Assembly: GCA_002862095.1 (NCBI GenBank)
Contig: PHSQ01000004.1
Location: 244,261-308,260, forward strand
Source: Methylocystis sp. KS32
GTDB taxonomy: Bacteria > Pseudomonadota > Alphaproteobacteria > Rhizobiales > Beijerinckiaceae
Direction of reading: 5' to 3'
DNA: 64,000 bases
Shown here: positions 29,563 through 38,429 of the stretch, piece by piece
Position numbering within the stretch: the stretch's first letter is position 1
Layout: every line of letters begins with the position of its first letter
Position numbers and translations under genes: made by a program
The notes under the pieces: generated by a model
The model's input: the letters and a program-made list of their open reading frames with translations, nothing else
Databases searched by the model: none
Told to the model about the DNA's origin: nothing

Positions 29563-29680
29563 CGAAAATCCATTTGGATGGGGTGGATCAGGGGGCGCGT
29601 CGCCGGTGGCTTGGCGGGGCGAGGGATGGGGTCTCGCCGCCGAAGTCGCCAATTTCTAACTCATAAATCCTAAGCGCCCA

Positions 29681-29798
29681 TTAGATGCGCTTTCCGACCA
29701 GACGGAATCGTCCGGTCGATAAAAAATCGCTCCAGGTTCAAAAGCTGGAGCAAAATCTAATCGAACAAGTCTATCAAGTTTTTTCCGATTTTGCTCTC
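29681..29798 (-). repeat. dispersed intergenic repeat, copy A (RIME-like)
   Basis: About 118 bp, inverted relative to copies B (51275) and C (60092). Read on the minus strand it begins GAGCAAAATCGG, passes GATTTTGCTCCAGC, and ends in a CCGGACGATTCCGTCTGG palindrome. Two internal hairpins can form. It sits between kup and the transposable element. Confidence 0.85.
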
Positions 29799-29803
29799 GT
29801 CGG

Positions 29804-29811
29804 GGCGGAAG
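29804..29811. repeat. left 8-bp target site duplication
   Basis: GGCGGAAG lies immediately outside the left inverted end and is repeated exactly at 30748-30755, immediately outside the right end. Confidence 0.85.
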
Positions 29812-29828
29812 GGTAGTGTCTCAGGCGG

Positions 29829-30077
29829 ATGCATAATCGCCGCTTCACGCGCCTCACCAATGCATTCTCGAAAAAATTCGAGAACCATGCTCACATGGTC
29901 GCGATCTATGCGGTTTGGTATAATTGGATTCGCATCCATAAGAGCCTTCGTGTTACCCCGGCGATGGCCGCTGGCATTTGTGATACGCTCATGACTTGGG
30001 AGCAGATTGTCGAGGCGATGGACGCGGACACGCCCAAGCCTGGAAAGCGCGGACCATATAAAAAAGCTCAGAATTAA
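29829..30077 (+). pseudogene. IS1-like transposase, C-terminal fragment
   Basis: 82 codons encode the end of a transposase: NRRFTRLTNAFSKKFENHAH, YAVWYNWIRIHKSLRVTPAMAAG and KPGKRGPYKK. This matches the last third of the roughly 300-residue transposases annotated as IS1 family in proteobacteria (family from memory). The helix-turn-helix and most of the DDE core are deleted; the left inverted end joins directly to this part. It cannot be active alone. Confidence 0.82.
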
Positions 30078-30140
30078 CCGCTTATAAGCCCTGGTGAGCT
30101 CGTAGTTGACGCGGTGGGACAGCTAGGGGAATATCCTCCC

Positions 30141-30413
30141 ATGGGAATTTTCGTCGTCTTTCGGGTTCACGACCCGCTTAAAATGAAGGCGGCCATAGAG
30201 GCGGCATTCCCAAACGACCATATCCAAGTCAACCCCGATGAATGGCTGATTTCCTCGGCAGGCACGGCAATAGGCATATCTGAAAAGCTTGGTATTTCAG
30301 ACGTCAAAAACGATCTGATCGGAATCGTTTTTGGAATGTCAGGATATTACGGTCGCGCCTCTAATGAGATTTGGGATTGGATAAAAGCCAAAGCGGAGTC
30401 GGCTGATGGCTAG
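30141..30413 (+). CDS. passenger protein 1 of the transposable element, unknown function
   Basis: 90 residues (ATG 30141). No recognised motif. It looks like a small soluble alpha/beta protein: a starting beta strand (GIFVVFRVHD), an amphipathic helix (MKAAIEAAF), a second strand (DEWLISSAG) and a C-terminal helix (NEIWDWIKAKAESAD). The next ORF begins 8 nt before its stop (ATGGCTAG), so the pair is translationally coupled. Both lie inside the inverted repeats. Base composition is visibly less GC-rich than the chromosome around it, in keeping with transfer. Confidence 0.62.
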   Translation: MGIFVVFRVHDPLKMKAAIEAAFPNDHIQVNPDEWLISSAGTAIGISEKLGISDVKNDLIGIVFGMSGYYGRASNEIWDWIKAKAESADG

Positions 30414-30726
30414 CAATCCGCGCCAAGATCCGCAAAATGAAACTACTCCATCGTCGTTCCCAGAGACGACGCCGCCGAGATTCGCGCAGCACGGACATGA
30501 TTTCACATTGCAAGCCGTTATGGAGATGCAGCGGAGTATTGGGGATTTGGCGGCTAAAACGGATCGCCTAATCGCCGACGTTAAGTCTCAAGGAGATAAA
30601 GTTGACGGCATTCGAACCACCATCGCGTGGTTCACCGGAGCCGCCGCCGCCATCGGCCTCATTGGAGGCATTTTTATATCATTCCTCATAAAGGCGTTCT
30701 CCGGTGGCTCTACGCCCGCTCCATAA
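30406..30726 (+). CDS. passenger protein 2, predicted single-pass membrane protein
   Basis: 106 residues. A polar, Pro-rich N-terminus (about 30 residues) leads into a coiled-coil-like stretch (LQAVMEMQRSIGDLAAKTDRLIADVKSQGDKVDGIRTT), then one transmembrane helix (TGAAAAIGLIGGIFISFLIKAF) and a short tail. Layouts with a coiled coil before a C-terminal anchor occur in many small phage or mobile-element proteins; no function is assigned. It overlaps passenger 1 by 8 nt and ends 8 nt before the right inverted end. Confidence 0.62.
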   Translation: MASNPRQDPQNETTPSSFPETTPPRFAQHGHDFTLQAVMEMQRSIGDLAAKTDRLIADVKSQGDKVDGIRTTIAWFTGAAAAIGLIGGIFISFLIKAFSGGSTPAP

Positions 30727-30747
30727 ATTTCAAACTGAGACACTACC

Positions 30748-30755
30748 GGCGGAAG
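30748..30755. repeat. right 8-bp target site duplication
   Basis: GGCGGAAG, identical to 29804-29811. Between here and the mutase start (30756-30947) there is one palindrome arm (30793-30802) and a CTCCGG-CTTTTC-CCGGAG hairpin, with no gene. Confidence 0.85.
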
Positions 30756-30947
30756 CGCTTGGCGCCCCGCGATGGCGGGCGCGACAATAGAGCGCTTCCG
30801 AATCTTTGCGCCGCGCGCGGCTGTGGGTTAAAGCACTGGCCTGCGAATTTTCAGACGAAGACTCCGGCTTTTCCCGGAGCGAAGGATAAAGTCTAAGACC
30901 TGAGTTTCTCCCCCGCCGGGGATGCTCTTTGCCAAGCCGAGGACCCG

Positions 30948-33113
30948 ATGGCCGTCATTCCCGACTTCACCAAAATTCCCTTCGCCCCCGCGACCACGAA
31001 GCAGGCGGAGCCGGAACCTCGGCTTTGGATGACGCCCGAGGGCATCGAGGTTAAGAATTTTTACACGCCCGCCGACATCGAGGGGCTTGCTTTCGTCGAC
31101 TCCTATCCCGGCTTGCCGCCTTACCTGCGCGGCCCCTATCCCACGATGTACGTGGCGCAGCCGTGGACCATCCGCCAATACGCCGGTTTCTCCACCGCCG
31201 AGGATTCGAACGCCTTCTATCGCCGCAATCTGGCGGCCGGACAAAAGGGCCTTTCGGTCGCCTTCGACCTTGCGACCCATCGCGGTTACGATTCGGACCA
31301 TCCGCGCGTGTCCGGCGACGTCGGCATGGCGGGCGTGGCGATCGACTCGATTTACGACATGCGCACCCTGTTCGACGGCATTCCGCTCGACCAGATGAGC
31401 GTGTCCATGACCATGAACGGCGCGGTTCTCCCCGTGCTGGCGCTGTTCATCGTCGCTGCGGAAGAGCAGGGCGTTTCGGCGGACAAACTCACCGGCACCA
31501 TTCAGAACGACATTCTGAAAGAGTTCATGGTGCGCAACACCTATATTTATCCGCCCGAGCCATCGATGCGCATCGTTTCGGACATATTCGCCTACACAAG
31601 CAAACATATGCCGAAGTTCAACTCGATTTCAATTTCCGGCTACCACATGCAGGAGGCGGGCGCCTCCGCCGATCTCGAACTCGGTTATACGCTGGCGGAC
31701 GGCATGGAATATGTCCGCGCGGGCGTCGCGGCCGGGCTCGACATCGACGCCTTCGCGCCGCGTCTTTCGTTCTTTTTCGCCATCGGCATGAATTTCTTCA
31801 TGGAGGTCGCCAAGCTGCGCGCCGCGCGGCTGCTGTGGGCGCGGCTGATGAAGGATCTCGGCGCCAGATCCGAAAAGAGCATGACCTTGCGCACGCATTG
31901 CCAGACTTCCGGCTGGTCGCTCACGGCGCAGGATGTTTACGTCAACGCCATTCGCACCAGCATCGAGGCGATGGCGGCGACACAGGGCCATACGCAGTCG
32001 CTGCACACCAATGCGCTTGACGAGGCGCTCGCTCTCCCGACCGACTTTTCCGCGCGCATCGCGCGCAACACGCAGATTGTATTGCAGCAGGAGAGCGGCA
32101 CGACGCGCATCATCGACCCTTGGGGCGGCTCCTTTTACGTCGAGCGGCTCACCGCCGAACTGGCCAAGCGGGCCTGGGAGCATATCGGGGAAATCGAGAA
32201 GCTTGGCGGCATGGCCAAGGCCATCGCGCTGGGCGTGCCGAAGCAGCGCATCGAGGAGGCGGCGGCGAAGACGCAGGCGCGCATCGACACGGGACAGCAA
32301 ATCGTCGTTGGCGTCAACAAATACCAGCCCCAGGAAGACGTTGCACCCGAAGTGCTGAAGATCGACAATTCGGCGGTGCGCGCGGCGCAATTGGAAAAAC
32401 TGCGTCGCCTGCGGGCCGAGCGCGACGAGTCGAGGACGCAAGCCGCGCTCGACGCGCTGACCGAAGGCGCCAAGTCGGGCGCCAATCTGCTCGATCTTGC
32501 CGTCAAGGCGGCGCGCGCCAAGGCCAGCGTCGGAGAAATCTCCTTCGCGCTCGAGAAAGTCTTTACGCGCCACAAGCCCAAGGCGAACGTCATCTCTGGC
32601 GTCTATGCGCGCGAGGCCGGCAAGGACGCGCCGGCGGTGGTGCGCGTGAAGGGCATGACCAAGGCGTTCGAGGAGAACGAGAATCGTAAGCCGCGCATCC
32701 TCGTCGCCAAGATGGGTCAGGATGGCCATGATCGCGGGCAGAAGGTCATCGCCTCGGCGTTCTCGGACCTTGGCTTCGACGTCGTGATCGGCGATCTCTT
32801 CGCGACGCCGGCCGAGGTTGCGAAAAGGGCCGCCGACGAGAATGTGCATGTCGTCGGCGTCTCGACCATGACGGCGGGACATCTGACCTTGACGCCGGAG
32901 CTGCGCGACGCGCTGAAGGCGGAAAAACGCGAAGACATCATGATGGTGGTCGGCGGCGTCATCCCCAAACAGGATTTCGACGCGCTCTATGATGCCGGCG
33001 CCAGCGCCATTTTCCCCCCCGGCACCAATATCCCCGATGCGGCGGAAAAGCTGCTGCACGAGCTGAATATCCGTCTGGGTTATGCGCAGCGGGAAGTTAA
33101 GGCGGCGAGCTGA
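30948..33113 (+). CDS. scpA: methylmalonyl-CoA mutase (single-chain, B12-dependent)
   Basis: 721 residues. The N-terminal TIM-barrel catalytic domain includes [33 protein letters not shown] and [17 protein letters not shown]. The C-terminal cobalamin-binding Rossmann domain has GQDGHDRG (the DxHxxG motif, whose His replaces the lower axial ligand of B12). It interconverts methylmalonyl-CoA and succinyl-CoA. In serine-cycle methylotrophs it belongs to glyoxylate regeneration (ethylmalonyl-CoA pathway). The long catalytic chain carries both domains. Its chaperone gene meaB and the small or alternative subunits are not adjacent. It depends on the coenzyme made by the cob operon upstream. Confidence 0.96.
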   Translation: MAVIPDFTKIPFAPATTKQAEPEPRLWMTPEGIEVKNFYTPADIEGLAFVDSYPGLPPYLRGPYPTMYVAQPWTIRQYAGFSTAEDSNAFYRRNLAAGQKGLSVAFDLATHRGYDSDHPRVSGDVGMAGVAIDSIYDMRTLFDGIPLDQMSVSMTMNGAVLPVLALFIVAAEEQGVSADKLTGTIQNDILKEFMVRNTYIYPPEPSMRIVSDIFAYTSKHMPKFNSISISGYHMQEAGASADLELGYTLADGMEYVRAGVAAGLDIDAFAPRLSFFFAIGMNFFMEVAKLRAARLLWARLMKDLGARSEKSMTLRTHCQTSGWSLTAQDVYVNAIRTSIEAMAATQGHTQSLHTNALDEALALPTDFSARIARNTQIVLQQESGTTRIIDPWGGSFYVERLTAELAKRAWEHIGEIEKLGGMAKAIALGVPKQRIEEAAAKTQARIDTGQQIVVGVNKYQPQEDVAPEVLKIDNSAVRAAQLEKLRRLRAERDESRTQAALDALTEGAKSGANLLDLAVKAARAKASVGEISFALEKVFTRHKPKANVISGVYAREAGKDAPAVVRVKGMTKAFEENENRKPRILVAKMGQDGHDRGQKVIASAFSDLGFDVVIGDLFATPAEVAKRAADENVHVVGVSTMTAGHLTLTPELRDALKAEKREDIMMVVGGVIPKQDFDALYDAGASAIFPPGTNIPDAAEKLLHELNIRLGYAQREVKAAS

Positions 33114-33167
33114 GAGGCGGGGCGCGCCAGATGGTTTCGGCGTGATCAATTTGGCTGGGCGCAAATC

Positions 33168-33186
33168 CCTCCCCGCAAGGGGGAGG
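33168..33186. repeat. GC hairpin after the mutase gene
   Basis: CCTCCCC-GCAA-GGGGGAGG, about 55 nt after the mutase stop. No T-run follows, so it is a REP-type hairpin rather than a proven terminator. Confidence 0.5.
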
Positions 33187-33290
33187 AATGGGGCCGGACA
33201 ATCTTCATTCGTGGTGTGGAGCGGGTAAGCATCTCGGCGCTGGGCGAAGCAATCGGGCGGATTTCGCGTCATTCCCCTCCACCGGCTCCT

Positions 33291-33377
33291 GTCATTCCCG
33301 CGCCAGCGGGTATCCAGACGCGGCAATGGACAAAGTCTCGGCCTTGGCTCCTGGATTCCCGCTGGCGCGGGAATGAC
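33291..33377. repeat. REP-type long inverted repeat
   Basis: An 87-bp element. GTCATTCCCGCGCCAGCGGG at the left pairs with CCCGCTGGCGCGGGAATGAC at the right, extended by TATCCAG/CTGGAT. It is the common GTCATTCCCGCG class of bacterial intergenic repeats. Nearby CCCCGG-CTCTG-CCGGGG (about 33458-33474) is a further hairpin. No gene is convincing between 33114 and 33816. Confidence 0.8.
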
Positions 33378-33816
33378 GCCGAACCAGTCAGCGAGTTTTC
33401 ATGTGGCTCGTGATGGAACCGCATGTCGGTAGGCGGCTAAAACGAAGTGAGAGTTCCCCCGGCTCTGCCGGGGCGGCCGTAGCAGTTTGACATTTCCTGC
33501 GGCACGCCTCTCACGATGTGCTGGCGCGCAGGGCTGAGTCGCCTCTTTCCGTGTAGCTTCCTGTCGTCACGCTCAAGCACATGGCGAACAAGCTGATCCG
33601 CCGCGCCCCAGGAAAGGACTCGCTGCGCCTCAAGCGCGTGACCGCGCGCTGGGACGACGACTTCCTTGCCAGCCTCATCAAAGCCTGAAATCCTTCACCC
33701 GATTCCCCTGGGGCCAGCGCCCCGCCACACTCGCCCCTCGGCGCTTCCCGGCGGTTCATATCGATTACAAATGAGCCTGATCGCCCCAGGAGTCGGCGCC
33801 CGCCAGGCCCGCGCCT

Positions 33817-34063
33817 GAGCGGCTCGCCGAAAAGACGGATCGCTCCCGCAACTGGCTCGTCGCCCGCGCCGTGGAGGATTTTGTCGCACTCAACGCTTGG
33901 CAGATCGGCAAGATCTTGGCAGATCGGCAAGATCGAAGCCGGACTCGCGGCCGCTGATCGCGGCGACTTCGCCGGCGAAAAAGAACTGGCGCGGGTCAGG
34001 AAGAAATTCGCGCCTCCATCCTCTGGCGACCCGCCATCTCCTCATCCCTCGCTCCAAAAATAA
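33817..34063 (+). pseudogene. ribbon-helix-helix (CopG/ParD-type) antitoxin, broken
   Basis: Frame 1 reads ERLAEKTDRSRNWLVARAVEDFVALNAWQIGKI. Frame 2, from 33881, continues EAGLAAADRGDFAGEKELARVRKKF. Joined, they match the second half of CopG-type antitoxins (L.E.T.RSRNWL..RA...F...N.WQI..IE.GL..AD.GDFA). The break is a perfect 19-bp tandem duplication, TTGGCAGATCGGCAAGATC at 33897-33915 and 33916-33934, which shifts the frame by one. The N-terminal strand is also unrecognisable, and no toxin gene follows. It looks like a decayed toxin-antitoxin locus. Confidence 0.72.
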
Positions 34064-34539
34064 TGCCACACGCCATCCGCGCCAAAGCCCATGCGCATGA
34101 CGCGGGGGCGGCCTTCCTCCTGCGAATGGGCGAGATCGGCGAAGCGCACGCAACTCCATTGAGCGCGCTCTTCCGCCTCGTTGGCGGGCGGCGCGGGGAA
34201 GGCGGGCCATTCGTAGATCGTCACCGGCCCGCGCAATATCTTCACATAGGGCGCCGCCAGCGCCGCGCGGACGATGTTGAGGATTTCGAAGCCGCGGCTG
34301 TCGAAGGACAGCGCGCGCAGCACCGCGATGGGGTCGGTCCCCGCTGGATGCTTATTGGGGCCGCGCTCGAACATGGGGCGGGTCTCGTTCCAGTCGATGG
34401 GAACGCGCAGCGCCTCCAACTCGCCCTTGTCGCAAGCGGCGAGAATCTTCTCTCTTATGGCCGACACCTGCGGCGGGAGGGCGGAGAGGTCGCGCGAGGG
34501 TGGGGAAACGCGGTCGGCGGCGGGCTTTTGTGGGGGCAT
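34042..34539 (-). CDS. conserved hypothetical protein, unknown function
   Basis: About 165 residues from ATG 34539 (ATG 34569 is an alternative). No family is recognised. The chain is soluble-looking with a Pro-rich start, a helical part (SAIREKILAACDKGELEALRVPIDWNETRPMF), and a C-terminal domain with VKILRGPVTIYEWPAF and VMRMGFGADGVWHYFWSEG strands, which looks like a small alpha/beta enzyme-like or NTF2-like fold. It is divergent from the TIGR02302 gene, with a short shared promoter region. Codon use matches the chromosome, so it is probably a real gene. Confidence 0.6.
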   Translation of the reverse strand: MPPQKPAADRVSPPSRDLSALPPQVSAIREKILAACDKGELEALRVPIDWNETRPMFERGPNKHPAGTDPIAVLRALSFDSRGFEILNIVRAALAAPYVKILRGPVTIYEWPAFPAPPANEAEERAQWSCVRFADLAHSQEEGRPRVMRMGFGADGVWHYFWSEG

Positions 34540-34602
34540 CGGGTGACACGAACTCCTTACATCGGCCATTCTATAGGATAAAGTGGCGCGCTTGGAGCGC
34601 TC

Positions 34603-37053
34603 ATGATCTTGAGGAAGCGAAACAAAGCCGATCGACCCGAAATCTCGACGCTGGAGATCATGGCTCGGCGATCGCGCGCGATGCTGCTCGTGGAGCGGGC
34701 TTTGCGCCTTGGCGCGGCGCTGGCCGCTCTTGCGTTGTTTTTCCTCGCGCTTTCCTGGTCGGGGATTTGGCTGCACACAGGCCCTTTGGCCCGCATGATT
34801 GGCGTCGCGCTGTTTTTGCAGGCGGCTTTAACGCTGACGATCAGGGAAATCCTGCGCGGCTGGCCCAGTCGCCGCCTCGCCTTGAAGCGACTCGACGCCG
34901 GCGACGACAGCGGCCTGCGCCCGGCGGCCTCGCTCGACGATCGCCTCGCCGCGGGGCGCATCCCCGACCCCGCGACGACGACGCTTTGGGAGCTTCACCG
35001 CCAGCGATTGGAGAAGGCGCTCGAGGCGCTGCCCATCGCCGCGCCGAAGCCGGAGATCGAAAAGCGCGATCCTTACGCATTGAGGGCGTTGGCGCTCGTG
35101 GCTGCGGTCGGGATGGCTTTCGTCGCCGGCGACGAGAAATCCCAGCGATTGGCGGCGGCCTTCGATTGGCGCGGCTGGAGCGCGGCGCGCGAAACGGTCA
35201 GGTTCGACGCCTGGATCGACCCGCCGCCTTACACGGGGCGACAGGCGCTGGTGCTGGACGACAAGGATATCGGCCAGGCGCGCGATGTTCCGGTCAACTC
35301 GGCGCTTCATGTGCGATTTTCCGGCGTTGTCGAGACCGAGGGCGCCCTGCGGCCGCTGGTTGAGCAGGCGAGTGGGCCGAAGCCCAAGCCAGGCGAACAT
35401 GATTACAAGCTCACCGGAGCAGCGCGTCTGAACTTGCCGGATGGGCGCGCTTTCCAATTCACGGTCATTCCCGACCAACCGCCCACGATCGAAATGTCGG
35501 GGCCGCCAAAAAGCAATCTGCGCGGTTCGATGACGCTCGCCTACAAGACCCAGGATGACTACGGCGTTGTCGGCGCGCAGGCGCTGCTGTCGCTCCCCAA
35601 CGGGGGCCGCGTTCTCTATCCTCCGCCCTCCTTGCCCTTGAGCCTCCCGCCTGAGCAGGGAGGACGAGGAGAGACGCAGACGACACTCGATCTCTCCGAC
35701 AGCCCATGGGCTGGCGCGGAAGCCATTTTGACGCTGGAGGCGCGCGACGAAGGCGGCAATGTCGGTGTGTCTCAACCTCTGGAAATCACCGTGCCGCGGC
35801 GCCATTTCCGCAAGCCGCTCGCGCGCGCCCTGGCGGAGCAAAGGCGAAAACTGGCGCTCGATCCCGATGACCGAGGGCGGGTGCGGCTGGCGCTCGAAGC
35901 TCTCTCCATCGCGCCGGATGCTTTCGACACGCCTTCGTCGATTTATCTGGGGTTGCGGATGGCGCGACGCGGGCTCGACGGAGATCGCGACGACGACCAA
36001 CTCAGAGAAGTCGCCGATCTGCTGTGGGCCATGGCCCTGAGTTTGGAAGACGGCGATTTGAGCCAGGCCGAGCGTGACCTGCGCGCGGCGCAGCGCAATC
36101 TGCGCGAGGCGCTCGCGCGCGGCGCCGACGACGAAGAGATCGCCAAACTCACCCAGGAATTGCGGGAGGCGATGGCGGCGTTCCTTCAGGGGATGTCGGA
36201 GCAGGCCAAGCGGGACCGGGACCCCGGCGCGGCGCGAAGCCAAGCGGGCGAGGGGCGCGAGGTCACCAAGGAAGATCTCGACAAAATGCTCGCGGAACTG
36301 GATCAGGCGTCGAAATCCGGCGATTCCGCCCGCGCGCGACAGCTTCTGGATCAATTGACCGATCTGCTCGAAAATCTGCAATCTTCCCAAGGATCGCAGG
36401 GCAAGAGCGCGCAATCCCGCGAGCGGGGGCGGGCTCTTTCGGAACTGGACCAACTCTCCCGCGAGCAGCAGCAATTGCGGGACGAGACTTATCGGGACGC
36501 GACCCAGGACGAAAATTCCGAGGCGCGCCCTCAGGCCGGGCGCAATGGCGCGCGGAAGGCCGCGGCCGAACGGCAACAGGCGCTACGCCAACGTTTGGAG
36601 CGGCAACGCGAAGCGCTGCGCCACTCGGGCGAAGGGGCGCCGGGCGAACTCGAGGAAGCCGACAAGGCCATGAAAGAAGCCGAGCAGGCGCTGGAACAGG
36701 GAAAAAGCGGGGCGAACAAAGCGCTGGAGGCCCAGGGACGCGCGCTGCAAGCCTTGCGGCGCGGCGCGGACGAACTCGCTCAACGCGGAAAGGACGGGGA
36801 GGGGCAAGGCGGGGCGGAAAGCGACGGCGGGCAGCCGGGTCAGTCGCAGGGGCGCTCTGGCTCGGGCCAGGACCCGCTCGGACGGACCCCGGGAGCGCAG
36901 GGCCAATATGATTCCCGCTCGCGCTACGATCCCCTGGGTCTGCCGCCGGCGCAACGAGCCCGGCGCGTTCAGGAGGAGGTTCGCCGCCGCCTTGGCCAGC
37001 CGGAGCGACCCGCCGAGGAATTGGATTATCTTCAGCGGCTGTTGAGGCGCTGA
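34603..37053 (+). CDS. TIGR02302/DUF4175 family membrane protein
   Basis: 816 residues. Two N-terminal transmembrane helices (AALAALALFFLALSWSGIWL and MIGVALFLQAALTLTI) are followed by a third near residue 165 and a beta-rich domain (FDAWIDPPPYTGRQALVLDD). The C-terminal half is very long, charged and coiled-coil, rich in Gln, Arg, Glu and Ala, with a Gly/Gln-rich linker (GEGQGGAESDGGQPGQSQG). The family is restricted largely to alphaproteobacteria and has no assigned role; an envelope position is inferred. The end motif (RRLGQPERPAEELDYLQRLLRR) is conserved as I recall it. The ATG at 34603 fits the first helix. Confidence 0.85.
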   Translation: MILRKRNKADRPEISTLEIMARRSRAMLLVERALRLGAALAALALFFLALSWSGIWLHTGPLARMIGVALFLQAALTLTIREILRGWPSRRLALKRLDAGDDSGLRPAASLDDRLAAGRIPDPATTTLWELHRQRLEKALEALPIAAPKPEIEKRDPYALRALALVAAVGMAFVAGDEKSQRLAAAFDWRGWSAARETVRFDAWIDPPPYTGRQALVLDDKDIGQARDVPVNSALHVRFSGVVETEGALRPLVEQASGPKPKPGEHDYKLTGAARLNLPDGRAFQFTVIPDQPPTIEMSGPPKSNLRGSMTLAYKTQDDYGVVGAQALLSLPNGGRVLYPPPSLPLSLPPEQGGRGETQTTLDLSDSPWAGAEAILTLEARDEGGNVGVSQPLEITVPRRHFRKPLARALAEQRRKLALDPDDRGRVRLALEALSIAPDAFDTPSSIYLGLRMARRGLDGDRDDDQLREVADLLWAMALSLEDGDLSQAERDLRAAQRNLREALARGADDEEIAKLTQELREAMAAFLQGMSEQAKRDRDPGAARSQAGEGREVTKEDLDKMLAELDQASKSGDSARARQLLDQLTDLLENLQSSQGSQGKSAQSRERGRALSELDQLSREQQQLRDETYRDATQDENSEARPQAGRNGARKAAAERQQALRQRLERQREALRHSGEGAPGELEEADKAMKEAEQALEQGKSGANKALEAQGRALQALRRGADELAQRGKDGEGQGGAESDGGQPGQSQGRSGSGQDPLGRTPGAQGQYDSRSRYDPLGLPPAQRARRVQEEVRRRLGQPERPAEELDYLQRLLRR

Positions 37054-37261
37054 ACGCGCCGAACCTTGTCCGTGGGCGTCGGCGGCGGGGAGGGCGGACG
37101 TCCGCCGCCGCTTCGAAAAGCGCTTTGCGCGAAGTGCGGCCGGGGGCGGCGATGGCGAAGGCAGCCGGTCGAACACAACCGGCGCGGCCATGATCTTTCC
37201 GCGCTTTTCGATCTCGCCGGCCCACGCGGCGGGTTCTCGGCGGCATTGGCTGGAGCAAAAA

Positions 37262-37291
37262 CAAAAACCCGGCCGCGAGGGCCGGGTTTCC
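37262..37291 (-). terminator. intrinsic terminator of the Omp gene
   Basis: Minus strand: AAACCCGGCC-CTCG-CGGCCGGGTTT followed by further T. It lies about 25 nt beyond the Omp stop codon. The DNA at 37054-37261 holds no recognisable gene. Confidence 0.88.
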
Positions 37292-37313
37292 GAAACTGTC
37301 GAGAGTTGATCGC

Positions 37314-38210
37314 TCAGTATTTGGCGACCACCGGAGCGGAGACGAAGGGGTTGAAGTGCCAGTTCAGGCCCGCGCGAACCGTGTGGAAACGGGTCTCCGA
37401 GGTGTGCGAGAAGCCGAAGACCGGTCCGCCGGCGGGGAAGCTGTTGAGGCTGATGCCCGAAAGGGTGGTGGAGCCCAGGTCCGTGTAGAGATATTCGACC
37501 TTGACGGAGAAGGCGGAAAACACCGGGGAAGAGATGAGCGGGAACCACTCGAGGCCTCCGCCGGCGGTCCAGCCGACCTTGGTGTCGTCATATTGAGCGC
37601 CGGGGCCACTGACGATGCCGCCAGAGAAGACGTCGCTGACGCCGAAGGACTGGTTAACTTGGCCATAGGCAAGACCGCCCGTGCCATACACCATCAGATT
37701 CGGCATGGAGGGGAGGGTGACGCCCAAACGGCCGCGCGCGGTTCCGAACCAGTCGACGCTCTTGGTCGAGTTGACGAAAGCGGAATGGGGGCCCCAGGGA
37801 GCGACGGGCGCGTCAACCGCGCCGCCGTTCGTCTGGCTGTGCAGGTCCGCAGCCTGGATGTCCGCTTCGAAGCCGATGACCAGCCACGGGTTGAACTGAT
37901 AATTGTAGCCAACCTGGCCGCCGCCGAGAACGCCTTGAATGTTGTTCTGCAGGCCCCAAGCCGCGCCGCCCGGCAGCGGCGTGCCGGCGGGCGCCCCGCC
38001 AGCGCCGAGATAGCTCAGGCCGCCCTGATCCTGGTCGCCATTGCCGAAACCATAGCCGACGTTGATACCGCCGTAGAGGCCGGTCCAGCTGAAGGGCGGG
38101 GGCGGGGGAGCGTAAACCGGCGCGGCCTTGCGTGAGGGAAGGTCGGCGGCGAAGGCCGATCCGGCGGCGAGCGCCAGTACGACGCTGGCGGCGGCAGTAA
38201 GTTTTTTCAT
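37314..38210 (-). CDS. Omp25/RopB-type outer-membrane beta-barrel protein
   Basis: 298 residues. A signal peptide (MKKLTAAASVVLALAAGSAFAADLP) is followed by a Pro-rich linker (PVYAPPPPPF) and SWTGLYGGINVGYGFGNG, the hallmark of Omp25/Omp31-like eight-stranded barrels of Hyphomicrobiales. The chain ends in an aromatic residue (VVAKY), as outer-membrane proteins do. It is probably an abundant structural surface protein. It has its own terminator, and a perfect FNR/FixK-type box about 206 nt upstream of the start. It stands alone. Confidence 0.92.
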   Translation of the reverse strand: MKKLTAAASVVLALAAGSAFAADLPSRKAAPVYAPPPPPFSWTGLYGGINVGYGFGNGDQDQGGLSYLGAGGAPAGTPLPGGAAWGLQNNIQGVLGGGQVGYNYQFNPWLVIGFEADIQAADLHSQTNGGAVDAPVAPWGPHSAFVNSTKSVDWFGTARGRLGVTLPSMPNLMVYGTGGLAYGQVNQSFGVSDVFSGGIVSGPGAQYDDTKVGWTAGGGLEWFPLISSPVFSAFSVKVEYLYTDLGSTTLSGISLNSFPAGGPVFGFSHTSETRFHTVRAGLNWHFNPFVSAPVVAKY

Positions 38211-38415
38211 TTTATTCGCCTCGTAAAGCTTGCTCAGCGGATTTGATTTGCGTTTGCATTCCGATCCGGGGTCTTAGCGACGAGTCGCTGAGACCGCGCC
38301 GATACACGAGCTTTAAGCGCTGCTTGGGAGAAGGGTCAATTCAAACGACCGCAAATCCGCGCCGGCGCCAGCGATTGTTGATCTACGTGACAAATCCGCC
38401 ACAGCATCGGCTCCG

Positions 38416-38429
38416 TTGATATTGATCAA
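38416..38429. promoter_or_regulatory. FNR/FixK-type box upstream of the Omp gene
   Basis: TTGAT-ATTG-ATCAA is a perfect match to the TTGAT-N4-ATCAA consensus. It lies between the Omp start (38210, minus strand) and the end of rarA. If used, it would put the Omp under oxygen control with a leader of about 165 nt. It could also act from within the rarA transcript end. Confidence 0.6.

Larger units (their letters stand above)
29812..30747. mobile_element. 936-bp transposable element: decayed IS1-like element with two passenger genes
   Basis: The perfect 13-bp terminal inverted repeats are GGTAGTGTCTCAG (29812-29824) and CTGAGACACTACC (30735-30747). The direct repeat GGCGGAAG flanks both ends, so the element moved as one unit. 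Inside are a C-terminal transposase fragment (29829-30077) and two overlapping small ORFs (30141-30413, 30406-30726). The transposase N-terminal part is missing, so the element is non-autonomous and would need a transposase in trans. An 8-bp duplication fits the IS1 family. If the insertion is removed, the target CGGAAGCGCT pairs with AGCGCTTCCG at 30793-30802, so it landed in one arm of an older palindrome. Confidence 0.85.

Noticed and set aside
31629-33326. 565-codon minus-strand frame over the mutase gene
   Set aside because: Shadow of the methylmalonyl-CoA mutase gene; composition Arg/His-rich and featureless.
33291-33377. CRISPR-like repeat
   Set aside because: A single inverted repeat with long arms, with no regular direct repeats or spacers. 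It is a REP-type element. No CRISPR array was seen anywhere in the window.
33581-33688. 35-codon plus-strand ORF (MANKLIRRAPGKDSLRL...)
   Set aside because: No ribosome-binding site and no recognised family; it may be a remnant, but evidence is insufficient.
33511-33930. 139-codon minus-strand ORF in the gap after the mutase
   Set aside because: No motif, and it lies over the antitoxin remnant whose plus-strand reading is recognisable.
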